Shown piece by piece: positions 57,801 to 64,000 of a stretch of 64,000 nt of DNA. Numbering within the stretch: the stretch's first letter is position 1; every line of letters begins with the position of its first letter. The notes below the pieces were generated by a model. That model was not told the DNA's origin. It saw nothing but the letters and a program-made list of their open reading frames with translations, and did no database searches. The stretch spans positions 124,001 to 188,000 of the forward strand of contig CAVTJG010000002.1 of the NCBI GenBank assembly GCA_963735025.1. Reading direction: 5' to 3'. Source of the DNA: JAABRB01 sp963735025 (GTDB taxonomy: Bacteria; Pseudomonadota; Gammaproteobacteria; Burkholderiales; SG8-39). The position numbers and the translations under genes were made by a program.

Positions 57801-57907
57801 GCAATTCCGGTGCCACGTCCAATTTCGGGGATTTCCCTTGCAAACCGCGCGCCCTGCGTGACTTTTCTGACAGAGATGTCGGACGGCGGTCAATAACGTC
57901 TCGGAAG

Positions 57908-59191
57908 CTACGACTTTTCATCGACCCTTTCGAAGTCGATTCGCTCGTGCACGGGGAGCCCCTGCAGAAGACGCCGCAGGCAATCGAGACCCATTTCCAC
58001 CGCGCCGAGGCGCACCCAGTCGCGTCCGCCGACGAGACGGCTGCGCCGCGAGGCCACTTCGCGCTCCGTCGCGATACCCACGGACACGTTTCCGGAAAAA
58101 TCGACTCGGTCGGCGCCTTCATCGAGCTCGATCAGCACCGCGAGCGCATGTGTCGACCCGGTGCGGCGTCGCGCAGCCAGCGCGACCGCCTCGGCCGCCT
58201 CAACGGTGATTCCATCACTCGCAGCTGCGCGATCGAGGCCGACCGAGTCGAACACATCGCCGAGATCGCGCGTCACGATGCCGCGCCGAAACACGCGCTC
58301 CGCGCCGGGCAGATGCGCGAGGCGTCCGGCGATTTGTCCCCCGGTAAACATCTCGACGGTCGCAAGGGTTGCCGCGCGGCTACTCAGTGTCTCGAGGAGG
58401 ACGCCCTCGAGTGTGCGATCGTCTTCCGCCACGATGAAGTTGCCGAGCCGCTTGCGCACTTCCTCCTCGACCGGCGCGAGCTTGCGGCGGATATCGTCCA
58501 TGTCGCGCCCGCGCACGGCGAGCTTGGTCTCGAGCTGGGGATAGTGCGCGCGGAACCCGAGCTTCACCGAGCCGTCGGGCGCCATATCCACGACGTCCGT
58601 GAGCATCGTGTCGGCGCGCGATTCGCCGATGCCGTAGGAATGAAACCGCTTCAAATGGATTGCGGACTGCAATCCGCTCTTCTTGAGCAGCCGTGGAATG
58701 ATCTCGTCATCGAGCATGCGACGCACTTCGCGCGGCACGCCAGGCGTGAAGAAGAAGCGCGCCTTCCCGATGTCCACCGCGAAGCCGCAAGCCGTCCCGA
58801 CCGGATTGTCGAGAACCTCGGCGCCATCGGGGAGCATCGCCTGCTTCCGGTTGTTCGGCGGCATCACCCGGCTGCGCCGCGCGAAGAATGCCTCCATATG
58901 CGCCAGCCAGGGCTCGTTCAGAACCAGCCCGACTCCGGCCGCCTTCGCGGCAGTCTCCTGCGACAGATCGTCGACGGTGGGTCCGAGCCCGCCGTTGACG
59001 ATGACGGCATCCGCCCGCGCCCCGGCGAGCTGAAACGCAAGCAGCAAATCCTCGCGATCGTCGCCAACGGTGGTTTCCCACTTCACCGCCAGCCCGACGT
59101 CCTCGAGCTTCTGGGTGATGTAGGTGAAATTGGTGTTGACGGTCTTGCCCGTGAGAACTTCGTCGCCAGTGCAGATCACTTCGATGCGCAT
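57908..59191 (-). CDS. cinA: CinA-like protein with eroded C-terminal amidohydrolase domain
   Basis: In this 427-residue protein, residues 1-250 match the CinA/MoCF N-terminal domain (IEVICTGDEVLTGKTVNTNF, VIVNGGLGPTVDDLSQE, FFTPGVPREVRRMLDDEI). The C-terminal part aligns to the nicotinamide-nucleotide amidohydrolase domain, but the normal TAESCTGG is TVEMFTGG, so the nucleophilic Ser is missing, and the SGIAGPDGG loop is replaced by LIELDEGAD. The C-domain is thus likely inactive, while the N-domain (ADP-ribose or FAD pyrophosphatase-like) looks intact. It is separated from the EAL gene by about 107 bp. Confidence 0.88.
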   Translation of the reverse strand: MRIEVICTGDEVLTGKTVNTNFTYITQKLEDVGLAVKWETTVGDDREDLLLAFQLAGARADAVIVNGGLGPTVDDLSQETAAKAAGVGLVLNEPWLAHMEAFFARRSRVMPPNNRKQAMLPDGAEVLDNPVGTACGFAVDIGKARFFFTPGVPREVRRMLDDEIIPRLLKKSGLQSAIHLKRFHSYGIGESRADTMLTDVVDMAPDGSVKLGFRAHYPQLETKLAVRGRDMDDIRRKLAPVEEEVRKRLGNFIVAEDDRTLEGVLLETLSSRAATLATVEMFTGGQIAGRLAHLPGAERVFRRGIVTRDLGDVFDSVGLDRAAASDGITVEAAEAVALAARRRTGSTHALAVLIELDEGADRVDFSGNVSVGIATEREVASRRSRLVGGRDWVRLGAVEMGLDCLRRLLQGLPVHERIDFERVDEKS

Positions 59192-59246
59192 GCCCGCCCA
59201 CCAGGTTACGAAAGCAGCCGCATCATAGCGTCGCGCGCTTCGCAGG

Positions 59247-59792
59247 TCAGCGGACCGCGCGGGGCGACTGGTCGACGTAGACGAGTGTATCGACGGGGAA
59301 ATTGGCCGCTTTCGCCCTGGCTACCAGGGATTCGAGCGTGCTCGCATCGAGCTGGGGCGTGCGTGCGAGGATCCAGAGATAGTCCGTTGTCGGCCCGACC
59401 ACCATTGCCCAGCGATATTCCCCGTCGAGTGCCACGACGTTGTAGGCGCCATAGAATGGGCCGAAGAACGACACCTCGAGGCGGCCTCGGCTCGGATCAC
59501 CGGCGAATTTTGCGATTCCCTTTATCTCGCGCCACTCGCCTTCCTTCGAATCGTATCCGCGGTTCGCGACGTTGATCTCACCGTCTGCGCCCTGGCTGTA
59601 CTCGGCGGTGACATCGACCAGCCCGCGCTCGAAACTGTGGTCGAGTCGCGCGATCTCGTACCAGCGCCCGAGATAGCGCTGAGGCGCGAACCCCGTGACG
59701 GTATCGATACCCGCGGGGATTCCGGTGCAGCCAGGAAGCAGCAGTAGAACGCAGCCGAGGAGGAAAATGTGGGTCAAATTGACGCGCGCCAC
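59247..59792 (-). CDS. blc: Bacterial lipocalin, outer-membrane lipoprotein
   Basis: This 181-residue protein has a lipoprotein signal with lipobox LLPGC (Cys22) and lipocalin motifs: RYLGRWYEIARLDHSFERGL (the G-x-W structurally conserved region), FFGPFYGAYNVVALDGEYRW and LWILARTPQLD. Blc-type lipocalins bind fatty acids or lysolipids and act in envelope maintenance. It follows cinA by 55 bp on the same strand. Confidence 0.94.
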   Translation of the reverse strand: MARVNLTHIFLLGCVLLLLPGCTGIPAGIDTVTGFAPQRYLGRWYEIARLDHSFERGLVDVTAEYSQGADGEINVANRGYDSKEGEWREIKGIAKFAGDPSRGRLEVSFFGPFYGAYNVVALDGEYRWAMVVGPTTDYLWILARTPQLDASTLESLVARAKAANFPVDTLVYVDQSPRAVR

Positions 59793-59847
59793 ACAGCTTC
59801 CCCCGGCCGCTCAGGCGTAAGTCCATTACACGAATAGGCGTCTAGCG

Positions 59848-60690
59848 TTACTTCCTGGGAAGTGTCCGAAGGTACGCGATCAAGGCATCCAGGTCCTGGT
59901 CGGTCATCTTCGCGTAGTAGGCAACCCCCATCGGCGGCTTGAGGTGCGATCCGTCCGGCCGGACACCTGTGATGATCACCTTCTTCAGCTGGCTGTCGCG
60001 GTACTTCCCGATCCCCGCCGGCGTGATGTTGGCCGAGACGCTGGTACCCCACGGTCCGAAGAACTCGAATCCGCCGGCGCCGAGCTTGTTCTCGATGTCC
60101 GGCCCCTTGGGACCCATCGGGCTGTGGCATTCGATGCAATGCCCCAGTGACCCCGCGAGATAGGCACCGTAGACCACCTTGTCGCCACGCGGCACGTCCG
60201 GAACATTCTGTACCGGCGGTCCATACGATGGCGGCAACGGCATCTTGTACTGCGACTTCGGCGGATTGTTCTTCACGGGCTTGACCGTCCTGAGATAGGC
60301 GACGATCGCCTTCACGTCGTTGTCGGACATGCCTCTATACAGACCGATGGGCATCGGTGGGCCGATGATCGTGCCATCCGGACGTTTGCCCTCACGGATC
60401 GCGGTGATGATTTGCGCGTCGGTCCACTTGCCGATGCCGGTTTCCGGGTCAGGGGTGATATTGGGCGTATAGGCAGTGAACCCCGGGTCTTTGATCTCTA
60501 GCCCGCCGGCGAGATCCATTCCCGGGAGCGGGCCCTTCGGGCCTTGCGGCGTGTGGCAATTGCCGCATGCGACGATCGACTGCATGAGATACGTACCGCG
60601 CTCGAGCGACGTTTCCGCGACCGCCTGAAACGCGATCGCAAACGCCACCCCCCCGACTAGAGCAACTGCACATCGACGCACGCTTTCCAT
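59848..60690 (-). CDS. Dihaem cytochrome c
   Basis: This 280-residue periplasmic protein has a signal peptide (CAVALVGGVAFAIAFQAVAE) and two class-I haem c sites, CGNCH (42-46) and CIECH (185-189), each followed by a distal region with Met (PPMPIGLYRGMSDNDVKAIVAYL and LKPPMGVAYYAKMTDQDLDALIAYL). It resembles cytochrome subunits of membrane dehydrogenases. The start at 60690 has a GGAGAGG site. No dehydrogenase gene is adjacent, so the electron donor is unknown. Confidence 0.92.
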   Translation of the reverse strand: MESVRRCAVALVGGVAFAIAFQAVAETSLERGTYLMQSIVACGNCHTPQGPKGPLPGMDLAGGLEIKDPGFTAYTPNITPDPETGIGKWTDAQIITAIREGKRPDGTIIGPPMPIGLYRGMSDNDVKAIVAYLRTVKPVKNNPPKSQYKMPLPPSYGPPVQNVPDVPRGDKVVYGAYLAGSLGHCIECHSPMGPKGPDIENKLGAGGFEFFGPWGTSVSANITPAGIGKYRDSQLKKVIITGVRPDGSHLKPPMGVAYYAKMTDQDLDALIAYLRTLPRK

Positions 60691-60992
60691 CTGTATCCTC
60701 TCCTGGTTGGAATACCGCATCAGCTTGTGCCGCGCACCTTTCCAGACGCTTTTCGGAGCCATCGCTCAGCGGCGGCGTAGTATCTCGCAAATTTTCCAAA
60801 AATGCTTTTGCCGATCGTCGTGCGGGCATGTCGGAATGCATCGCTTGCGAACGCGCGCCTGTCCTGGCCGCAGTAGGCAGCCCACTGCTAGACGGATCGG
60901 CACAAAGAGGTGATGGCCAAGCGCGCGCTCGACCCACGCAGTCGCACGGTCACGCCTGCGGTCGCGACTACATCCGTCGCGCGAGAGGTGAC
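60691..60992. other. Intergenic region, no gene seen
   Basis: These 302 bp between the cytochrome gene and the small ORF at 60993 should contain the cytochrome promoter. I see no convincing ORF, repeat or strong hairpin. Confidence 0.4.
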
Positions 60993-61268
60993 TCAGCTCA
61001 GCCCGTAGCCTCGGCTGTAGATCGTCCAGCGCCCGTCGGCGCCACGGCGATAGTGGCGGTCGTCGAGAGTGCCGACGAGGTGGATGCGCCAATCATGCTC
61101 TGGCTCGGTCGCCGCCATGAACTCGGCGTCGCGAACGCTCATGGCATGCTCCAGATCACCGCACTCGGCTTCATACAAGGGCACCCCATCGCGCGTGACC
61201 GCGGCGTAGCCGATGCCCACGGCAACCAAAGTGTCGGGAGCGAGGATGGTTTCATCCACATCCTTCAT
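60993..61268 (-). CDS. Small hypothetical protein (91 aa)
   Basis: An acidic soluble protein beginning MKDVDETILAPDTLVAVGIG with a strong AAGGAGA site. C-terminal half EPEHDWRIHLVGTLDDRHYR and WTIYSRGYGLS is rich in aromatic and charged residues. Family not recognised. It lies just inside the tRNA-fragment boundary described at 61489. Confidence 0.65.
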   Translation of the reverse strand: MKDVDETILAPDTLVAVGIGYAAVTRDGVPLYEAECGDLEHAMSVRDAEFMAATEPEHDWRIHLVGTLDDRHYRRGADGRWTIYSRGYGLS

Positions 61269-61761
61269 GGGTGTCTCCTTCGAGCGACGCCGCGTACCCG
61301 CGGCGACTGATGAGCAGAATGGCGGATGCTGCCTTCTGCTCATGACACTGTCGTGAAGCCGAAAGTTCCTGCCGCGCGCGAATGAGAAAGTGGACGCAGG
61401 ATCCCGCACTGCATCATGGGTGCGTCGCCGCATTGCTCGGTTAGATCTGTAGAGGATTTTGCCGCGCCTCACGGCGCGGCGAAATCTTTGGTGGCCAAGG
61501 GCGGAATCGAACCACCGACACAAGGATTTTCGCTTCGCACGGTGGCCAGGCAGGAATTGAGAAATCAACGACTTCCAAGGACGCCCGCTGCTTCTATCGC
61601 CGGGCTCTGCAGCACCTTGCGGAGCTGATCCCCGCAAAATTCACGCGCGCTTCTTATCCGTCTGCAGGCTCGCGCTCAATCGCCGCGTGGGGGGCGGGAG
61701 ATGCGAAGATCAATACGCCGAAGTCGGTATCGATCGCAATCAAGAACCGAACGGCGGGCGT
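61269..61761. other. Intergenic region containing a tRNA-Phe 3' fragment
   Basis: These 493 bp hold a tRNA 3'-half (61489-61531) and a hairpin GCCGCGCC-TCAC-GGCGCGGC at 61461-61480 next to it. A small ORF from here would encode the KGGIEPPTQGFS-type peptide commonly produced by translating tRNA-Phe genes, and is not real. Otherwise no gene is seen. Confidence 0.55.
61489..61531 (-). other. tRNA-Phe 3'-half fragment (attachment-site-like)
   Basis: Read on the minus strand the 43 nt begin GAAAATCCTTGTG (anticodon GAA and 3' part of the anticodon arm), continue with the T-arm GGTGG-TTCGATT-CCGCC, acceptor strand CTTGGCC and end ACCA. That is the 3' half of a proteobacterial tRNA-Phe. The matching 5' half (acceptor, D-arm) is not found upstream. 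Such fragments are left as attL/attR when an integrative element inserts in a tRNA gene. Confidence 0.7.
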
Positions 61762-62370
61762 CTAAGTTCCGCGAACGACCCAACCCAGCATCAGAAGGCC
61801 GCTCGCGGCGATCCAGCTGCCTCCGACACGAACGGCGATTCGGGCCCAATGCACCTGCAACCGAACAACGAGCGCGGCAACGAGCACGACCAGAACGAAC
61901 ACCGCGGCTGCGAGTCCGAGGGCGGCGACGATCGCCGAAACGGAAAGGCCCATGCCCGAGCCGTTGAGGTAGCCGTGCACGAGTCCAAGCAATGCGCTCA
62001 GCGCGGTCATCGTCCGGAGCGAGAGCTTCGCGTCGGCCACCACCAACCCGCCCAGCAGCAAAAACCAGAACGATGCACCGATGGCGCCGGTGCTCGCGGC
62101 GGTGGCCGTCAACCCGGAAAGGGTGCCGATCAGCCACGCCGCCGGGAGCGTGAACAGCGCGCGTCGACCATAGTCCGCGCCGCGCAGCCCGGCCAGGAGC
62201 GCCAGGGCGAGCGCAGGCACCACATCCTCGGGGCTCGTCAGGAAGTGTGCCAGGCCGTCGTAGACCGGGCCCATCCCGGTCGAATTGAGGTGCGCTTCGG
62301 CCGGTCCGCAACAGAAGGTCGCCAGCACGGCCATTGCTCGCGCCGCTCGATGCCGACGTTCCGGCTTCAT
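61762..62370 (-). CDS. HupE/UreJ-like membrane protein (short)
   Basis: This 202-residue protein has a signal-like start, then about six membrane segments. HLNSTGMGPVYDGLAHFL and TSPEDVVPALALALLAGL match the HupE/UreJ pattern around the G-x-x-H motif, and GLVHGYLNGSGMGLSVS is the second histidine motif. Family members are metal (Ni/Co) permease-like. It overlaps the longer HupE gene (ATGA), so both are co-translated. Confidence 0.78.
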   Translation of the reverse strand: MKPERRHRAARAMAVLATFCCGPAEAHLNSTGMGPVYDGLAHFLTSPEDVVPALALALLAGLRGADYGRRALFTLPAAWLIGTLSGLTATAASTGAIGASFWFLLLGGLVVADAKLSLRTMTALSALLGLVHGYLNGSGMGLSVSAIVAALGLAAAVFVLVVLVAALVVRLQVHWARIAVRVGGSWIAASGLLMLGWVVRGT

Positions 62371-63392
62371 CGCAGTGCCGCCACGAGCAACGCCGCGCGC
62401 TGCACGGTCCAGAACGCACCCAGGGACCCGACCGCGTAGCCCGGCAGCGCCTGCACCCAGCGCGGCCAGCGGATCGCGAGGACGCGGAAGGAATGCTCCA
62501 TCGCCAGAATGAGCGCGACGAAACCGAGCTGCCCGACCTCGACGCCCACATTGAAGGAAAGGAGCGCGAGCGGCAGGTCGCCGCGCGGCAGGCCGGCGGT
62601 GGTGAGCGCGCTGGCGAAACTGAATCCGTGCAGCAGCCCGAACGCGAACGCCACCACCCACGGATGGCGGATCGTGAAGCTCGTCTCGCCCCGCCACGAT
62701 CGGACGATCTCCGGTCCGAGGAAAAGGATGCTCAGCGCGATCGCGGCGTTGAGCGGCAGCGCCGGTGCCTCGGCGTAGCCCAGCGTCGCGATGGCGAGCG
62801 TGATGCTGTGCGCGACCGTGAACGCGGTGATTGTCTTCACCAGCATCCACCCGTCCTTCACGATCAGCAGCAGCCCGAGCACGAACAGCAGGTGATCGGC
62901 GCCGAACAGGATGTGCCGGATGCCCTCGACCATGTAGGTGCCCATCACCTGCCACCACGATTGCGAGGCGGCGATCTCGACCCACGGCTGCGATGGGCGC
63001 GCGATGGTCTGATACGTCCTCCCGTCGAGCAGCTCGACGCGAACGAGCGCGTCGGTGATCGTGAACTGGAGCCCGGCGATCTCGACGCGCTTGCCGGCGA
63101 GCCCGTCCGGTCCGGCGTCGATCCACCGCCGCTCGAGGAGCGAATCGGCGAGTTCCTGGATCACCGGTTCCTTCACGTTCCTGACGCCGTCGGGCATCTT
63201 CAGCACCAGCGGCAAACGCATGCCCGCAAGCACCGGAGTGCGCCAGAGCACCGAGAACTGCCCTGGCGCCGTTTCCTTGATCTCCAGGTACGCAGGGCGC
63301 GACTCGTGAGCGTGCGCCGCGGGGAGAAAGAACGTCGCGACAAGCACCACAGTCGTGACGAGGCGCCCGACGGCGGACGTCAACCGGCTCAC
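62367..63392 (-). CDS. HupE/UreJ-family membrane protein with periplasmic N-domain
   Basis: This 341-residue protein has a signal peptide (VVLVATFFLPAAHA), a ~130-residue periplasmic beta-rich domain (RPAYLEIKETAPGQFSVLWR, VEIAGLQFTITDALVRVELL), then six or seven membrane segments with GIRHILFGADHLLFVLGLLL and FGLLHGFSFASALTTAG, the HupE/UreJ_2 signature. Likely a metal-ion transporter or its partner. The GTG start (63390-63392) overlaps the PPIase stop (GTGA); the long upstream frame is inside the PPIase gene. Confidence 0.84.
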   Translation of the reverse strand: MSRLTSAVGRLVTTVVLVATFFLPAAHAHESRPAYLEIKETAPGQFSVLWRTPVLAGMRLPLVLKMPDGVRNVKEPVIQELADSLLERRWIDAGPDGLAGKRVEIAGLQFTITDALVRVELLDGRTYQTIARPSQPWVEIAASQSWWQVMGTYMVEGIRHILFGADHLLFVLGLLLIVKDGWMLVKTITAFTVAHSITLAIATLGYAEAPALPLNAAIALSILFLGPEIVRSWRGETSFTIRHPWVVAFAFGLLHGFSFASALTTAGLPRGDLPLALLSFNVGVEVGQLGFVALILAMEHSFRVLAIRWPRWVQALPGYAVGSLGAFWTVQRAALLVAALR

Positions 63393-64000
63393 GGCTTGCC
63401 TTTCGAATCGGGCGCGGCGCTCGTTCCCGGCACGGGCACTCCGTGATTCTTCGATGCCTGGTCCGGAACCGCCGGCAGCAACACCGTGTACTTCGCGCGC
63501 ATTTCCTTGTACGCCTTCTCCCAGGCAAGCGCCTTCTGCTCGCCGAGCCACGCGGTCCGGATGTCGGGCTCGATCTCCTCGAACGCGGGCACGCGGCCGG
63601 GAATCACGGTGTCGACGAACACGAGGTGCCAGCCGAAGCCGGACTCGACGGGCCCCTGCCACGCGCCGGGCTGAAGCTTGGCCACCGCAAGCGCGAACGG
63701 CGGTCCGAACTCCTTGCCGAGATAGTCGGGCGCGCGATCGCGGTAGTACTCCTGGAACATGAACGGGTCGGCGAGCGAACTCGCGATCTTTGCGTCGACC
63801 GGCTGACCGGTGAGCTTTGCCAGCGCCCGCTCCGCATCATCGCGCGCGCGGTCGCCGCGCCGGTCGGGCGAGAAGTACAAGTGCCGGAAGCTCAGCCGGG
63901 GCGGTTGCGCGAATCTGGCGCTGTGCTTCTCGTACCAGCTCCTGAGCTCGGCCGTCGTCGGCTCACGCGCGGCCGCCACGTCCTCGGCCAGGAACTGCAT
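63389..64000 (-). CDS. Parvulin-type peptidyl-prolyl isomerase (5' end outside window)
   Basis: The open frame covers 203 residues and is open at the window edge; the Met at the very end is internal. RLSFRHLYFSPDRRGDRARD and GPVESGFGWHLVFVDTVIPG are the parvulin beginning and end motifs, with FGPPFALAVAKLQPGAW between. The C-tail is Pro/Lys-rich. It is probably an exported or inner-membrane-anchored chaperone, and may assist folding of the HupE proteins whose genes overlap it. Confidence 0.8.
   Translation of the reverse strand: MQFLAEDVAAAREPTTAELRSWYEKHSARFAQPPRLSFRHLYFSPDRRGDRARDDAERALAKLTGQPVDAKIASSLADPFMFQEYYRDRAPDYLGKEFGPPFALAVAKLQPGAWQGPVESGFGWHLVFVDTVIPGRVPAFEEIEPDIRTAWLGEQKALAWEKAYKEMRAKYTVLLPAVPDQASKNHGVPVPGTSAAPDSKGKP

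Noticed and set aside
61416..61628. Small plus-strand ORF with a KGGIEPPTQGFS-like stretch
   Set aside because: The peptide is the translation of the complement of a tRNA fragment, a known annotation artefact.
61269..61761. Complete tRNA-Phe gene
   Set aside because: The 5' half with D-arm and acceptor partner is not present on either side of the 3' half.

Overview
The window is GC-rich, densely coded bacterial chromosome with strongly proteobacterial, most probably betaproteobacterial, gene order. argH next to a LytS/LytTR pair, then hemC-hemD-hemX-hemY, resembles the argH-algZ-algR-hemCD block of Pseudomonas. thiS-thiG-trmB and the scattered hemA, prfA, prmC, grxD set are also typical of Beta/Gammaproteobacteria. 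No phage, IS or CRISPR is visible. The sequence looks like an environmental or draft assembly: ten otherwise normal genes carry apparent single-base indels, mostly at short G/C runs.

Layout. 1-7.1 kb (minus): a translationally coupled operon of envelope/scaffold proteins (FHA-TM-PEGA, TM-TPR-PEGA, a lipoprotein and a coiled-coil secreted protein), then a small protein and a large secreted Trp/Gly-rich protein. 7.1-14.6 kb (minus): a sugar-phosphate operon running histidine phosphatase, HAD hydrolase, tal, pgi, gnd, zwf, pgl and ending in a transketolase stub. 15-23.2 kb: a GH63-type glucosidase, a B12-binding radical SAM protein, and a cassette of citryl-CoA lyase-like protein, AMP-dependent acyl-CoA ligase and SMP-30 lactonase. 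23.2-28.6 kb: thiS, thiG, trmB, then a TAXI-TRAP transporter. 28.6-33.4 kb: hemC, hemD, hemX, hemY and a thioredoxin-like protein. 33.6-39.3 kb: LytS/LytTR two-component pair, argH, a Ser/Thr kinase fused to a cyclic-nucleotide-binding domain, and a fructosamine-kinase-like protein. 39.5-47.8 kb: grxD, modABC with a ModE-like regulator, prmC, a Crp/Fnr regulator, prfA and hemA. The mod block and the Crp gene appear to separate genes that are often contiguous. 47.9-53.1 kb: TerC, a second Ser/Thr kinase, a SYLF protein and two lipoproteins. 53.1-57 kb: an OmpR/EnvZ-type pair followed by HtrA, with a perfect PmrA-type box (CTTAAG-N5-CTTAAG) before htrA. 57-64 kb: a degenerate EAL protein, a CinA-like protein with an eroded C-terminal active site, lipocalin, dihaem cytochrome c, a tRNA-Phe 3'-half fragment, and a PPIase/HupE/HupE operon that runs off the end.

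Two dispersed intergenic repeat families occur. One is a dRS3-like element (ATTCCC-N8-GGGAAT paired with an inverted partner about 75 bp apart). The other is a palindromic family built on ACAAGGGG...CCCCTTGT with asymmetric ends (GGATAT and TCGT), usually in tandem pairs. One copy of the second family sits inside a 48-bp duplication of the grxD 3' end. Most mechanisms suggested below are inferences from sequence alone.
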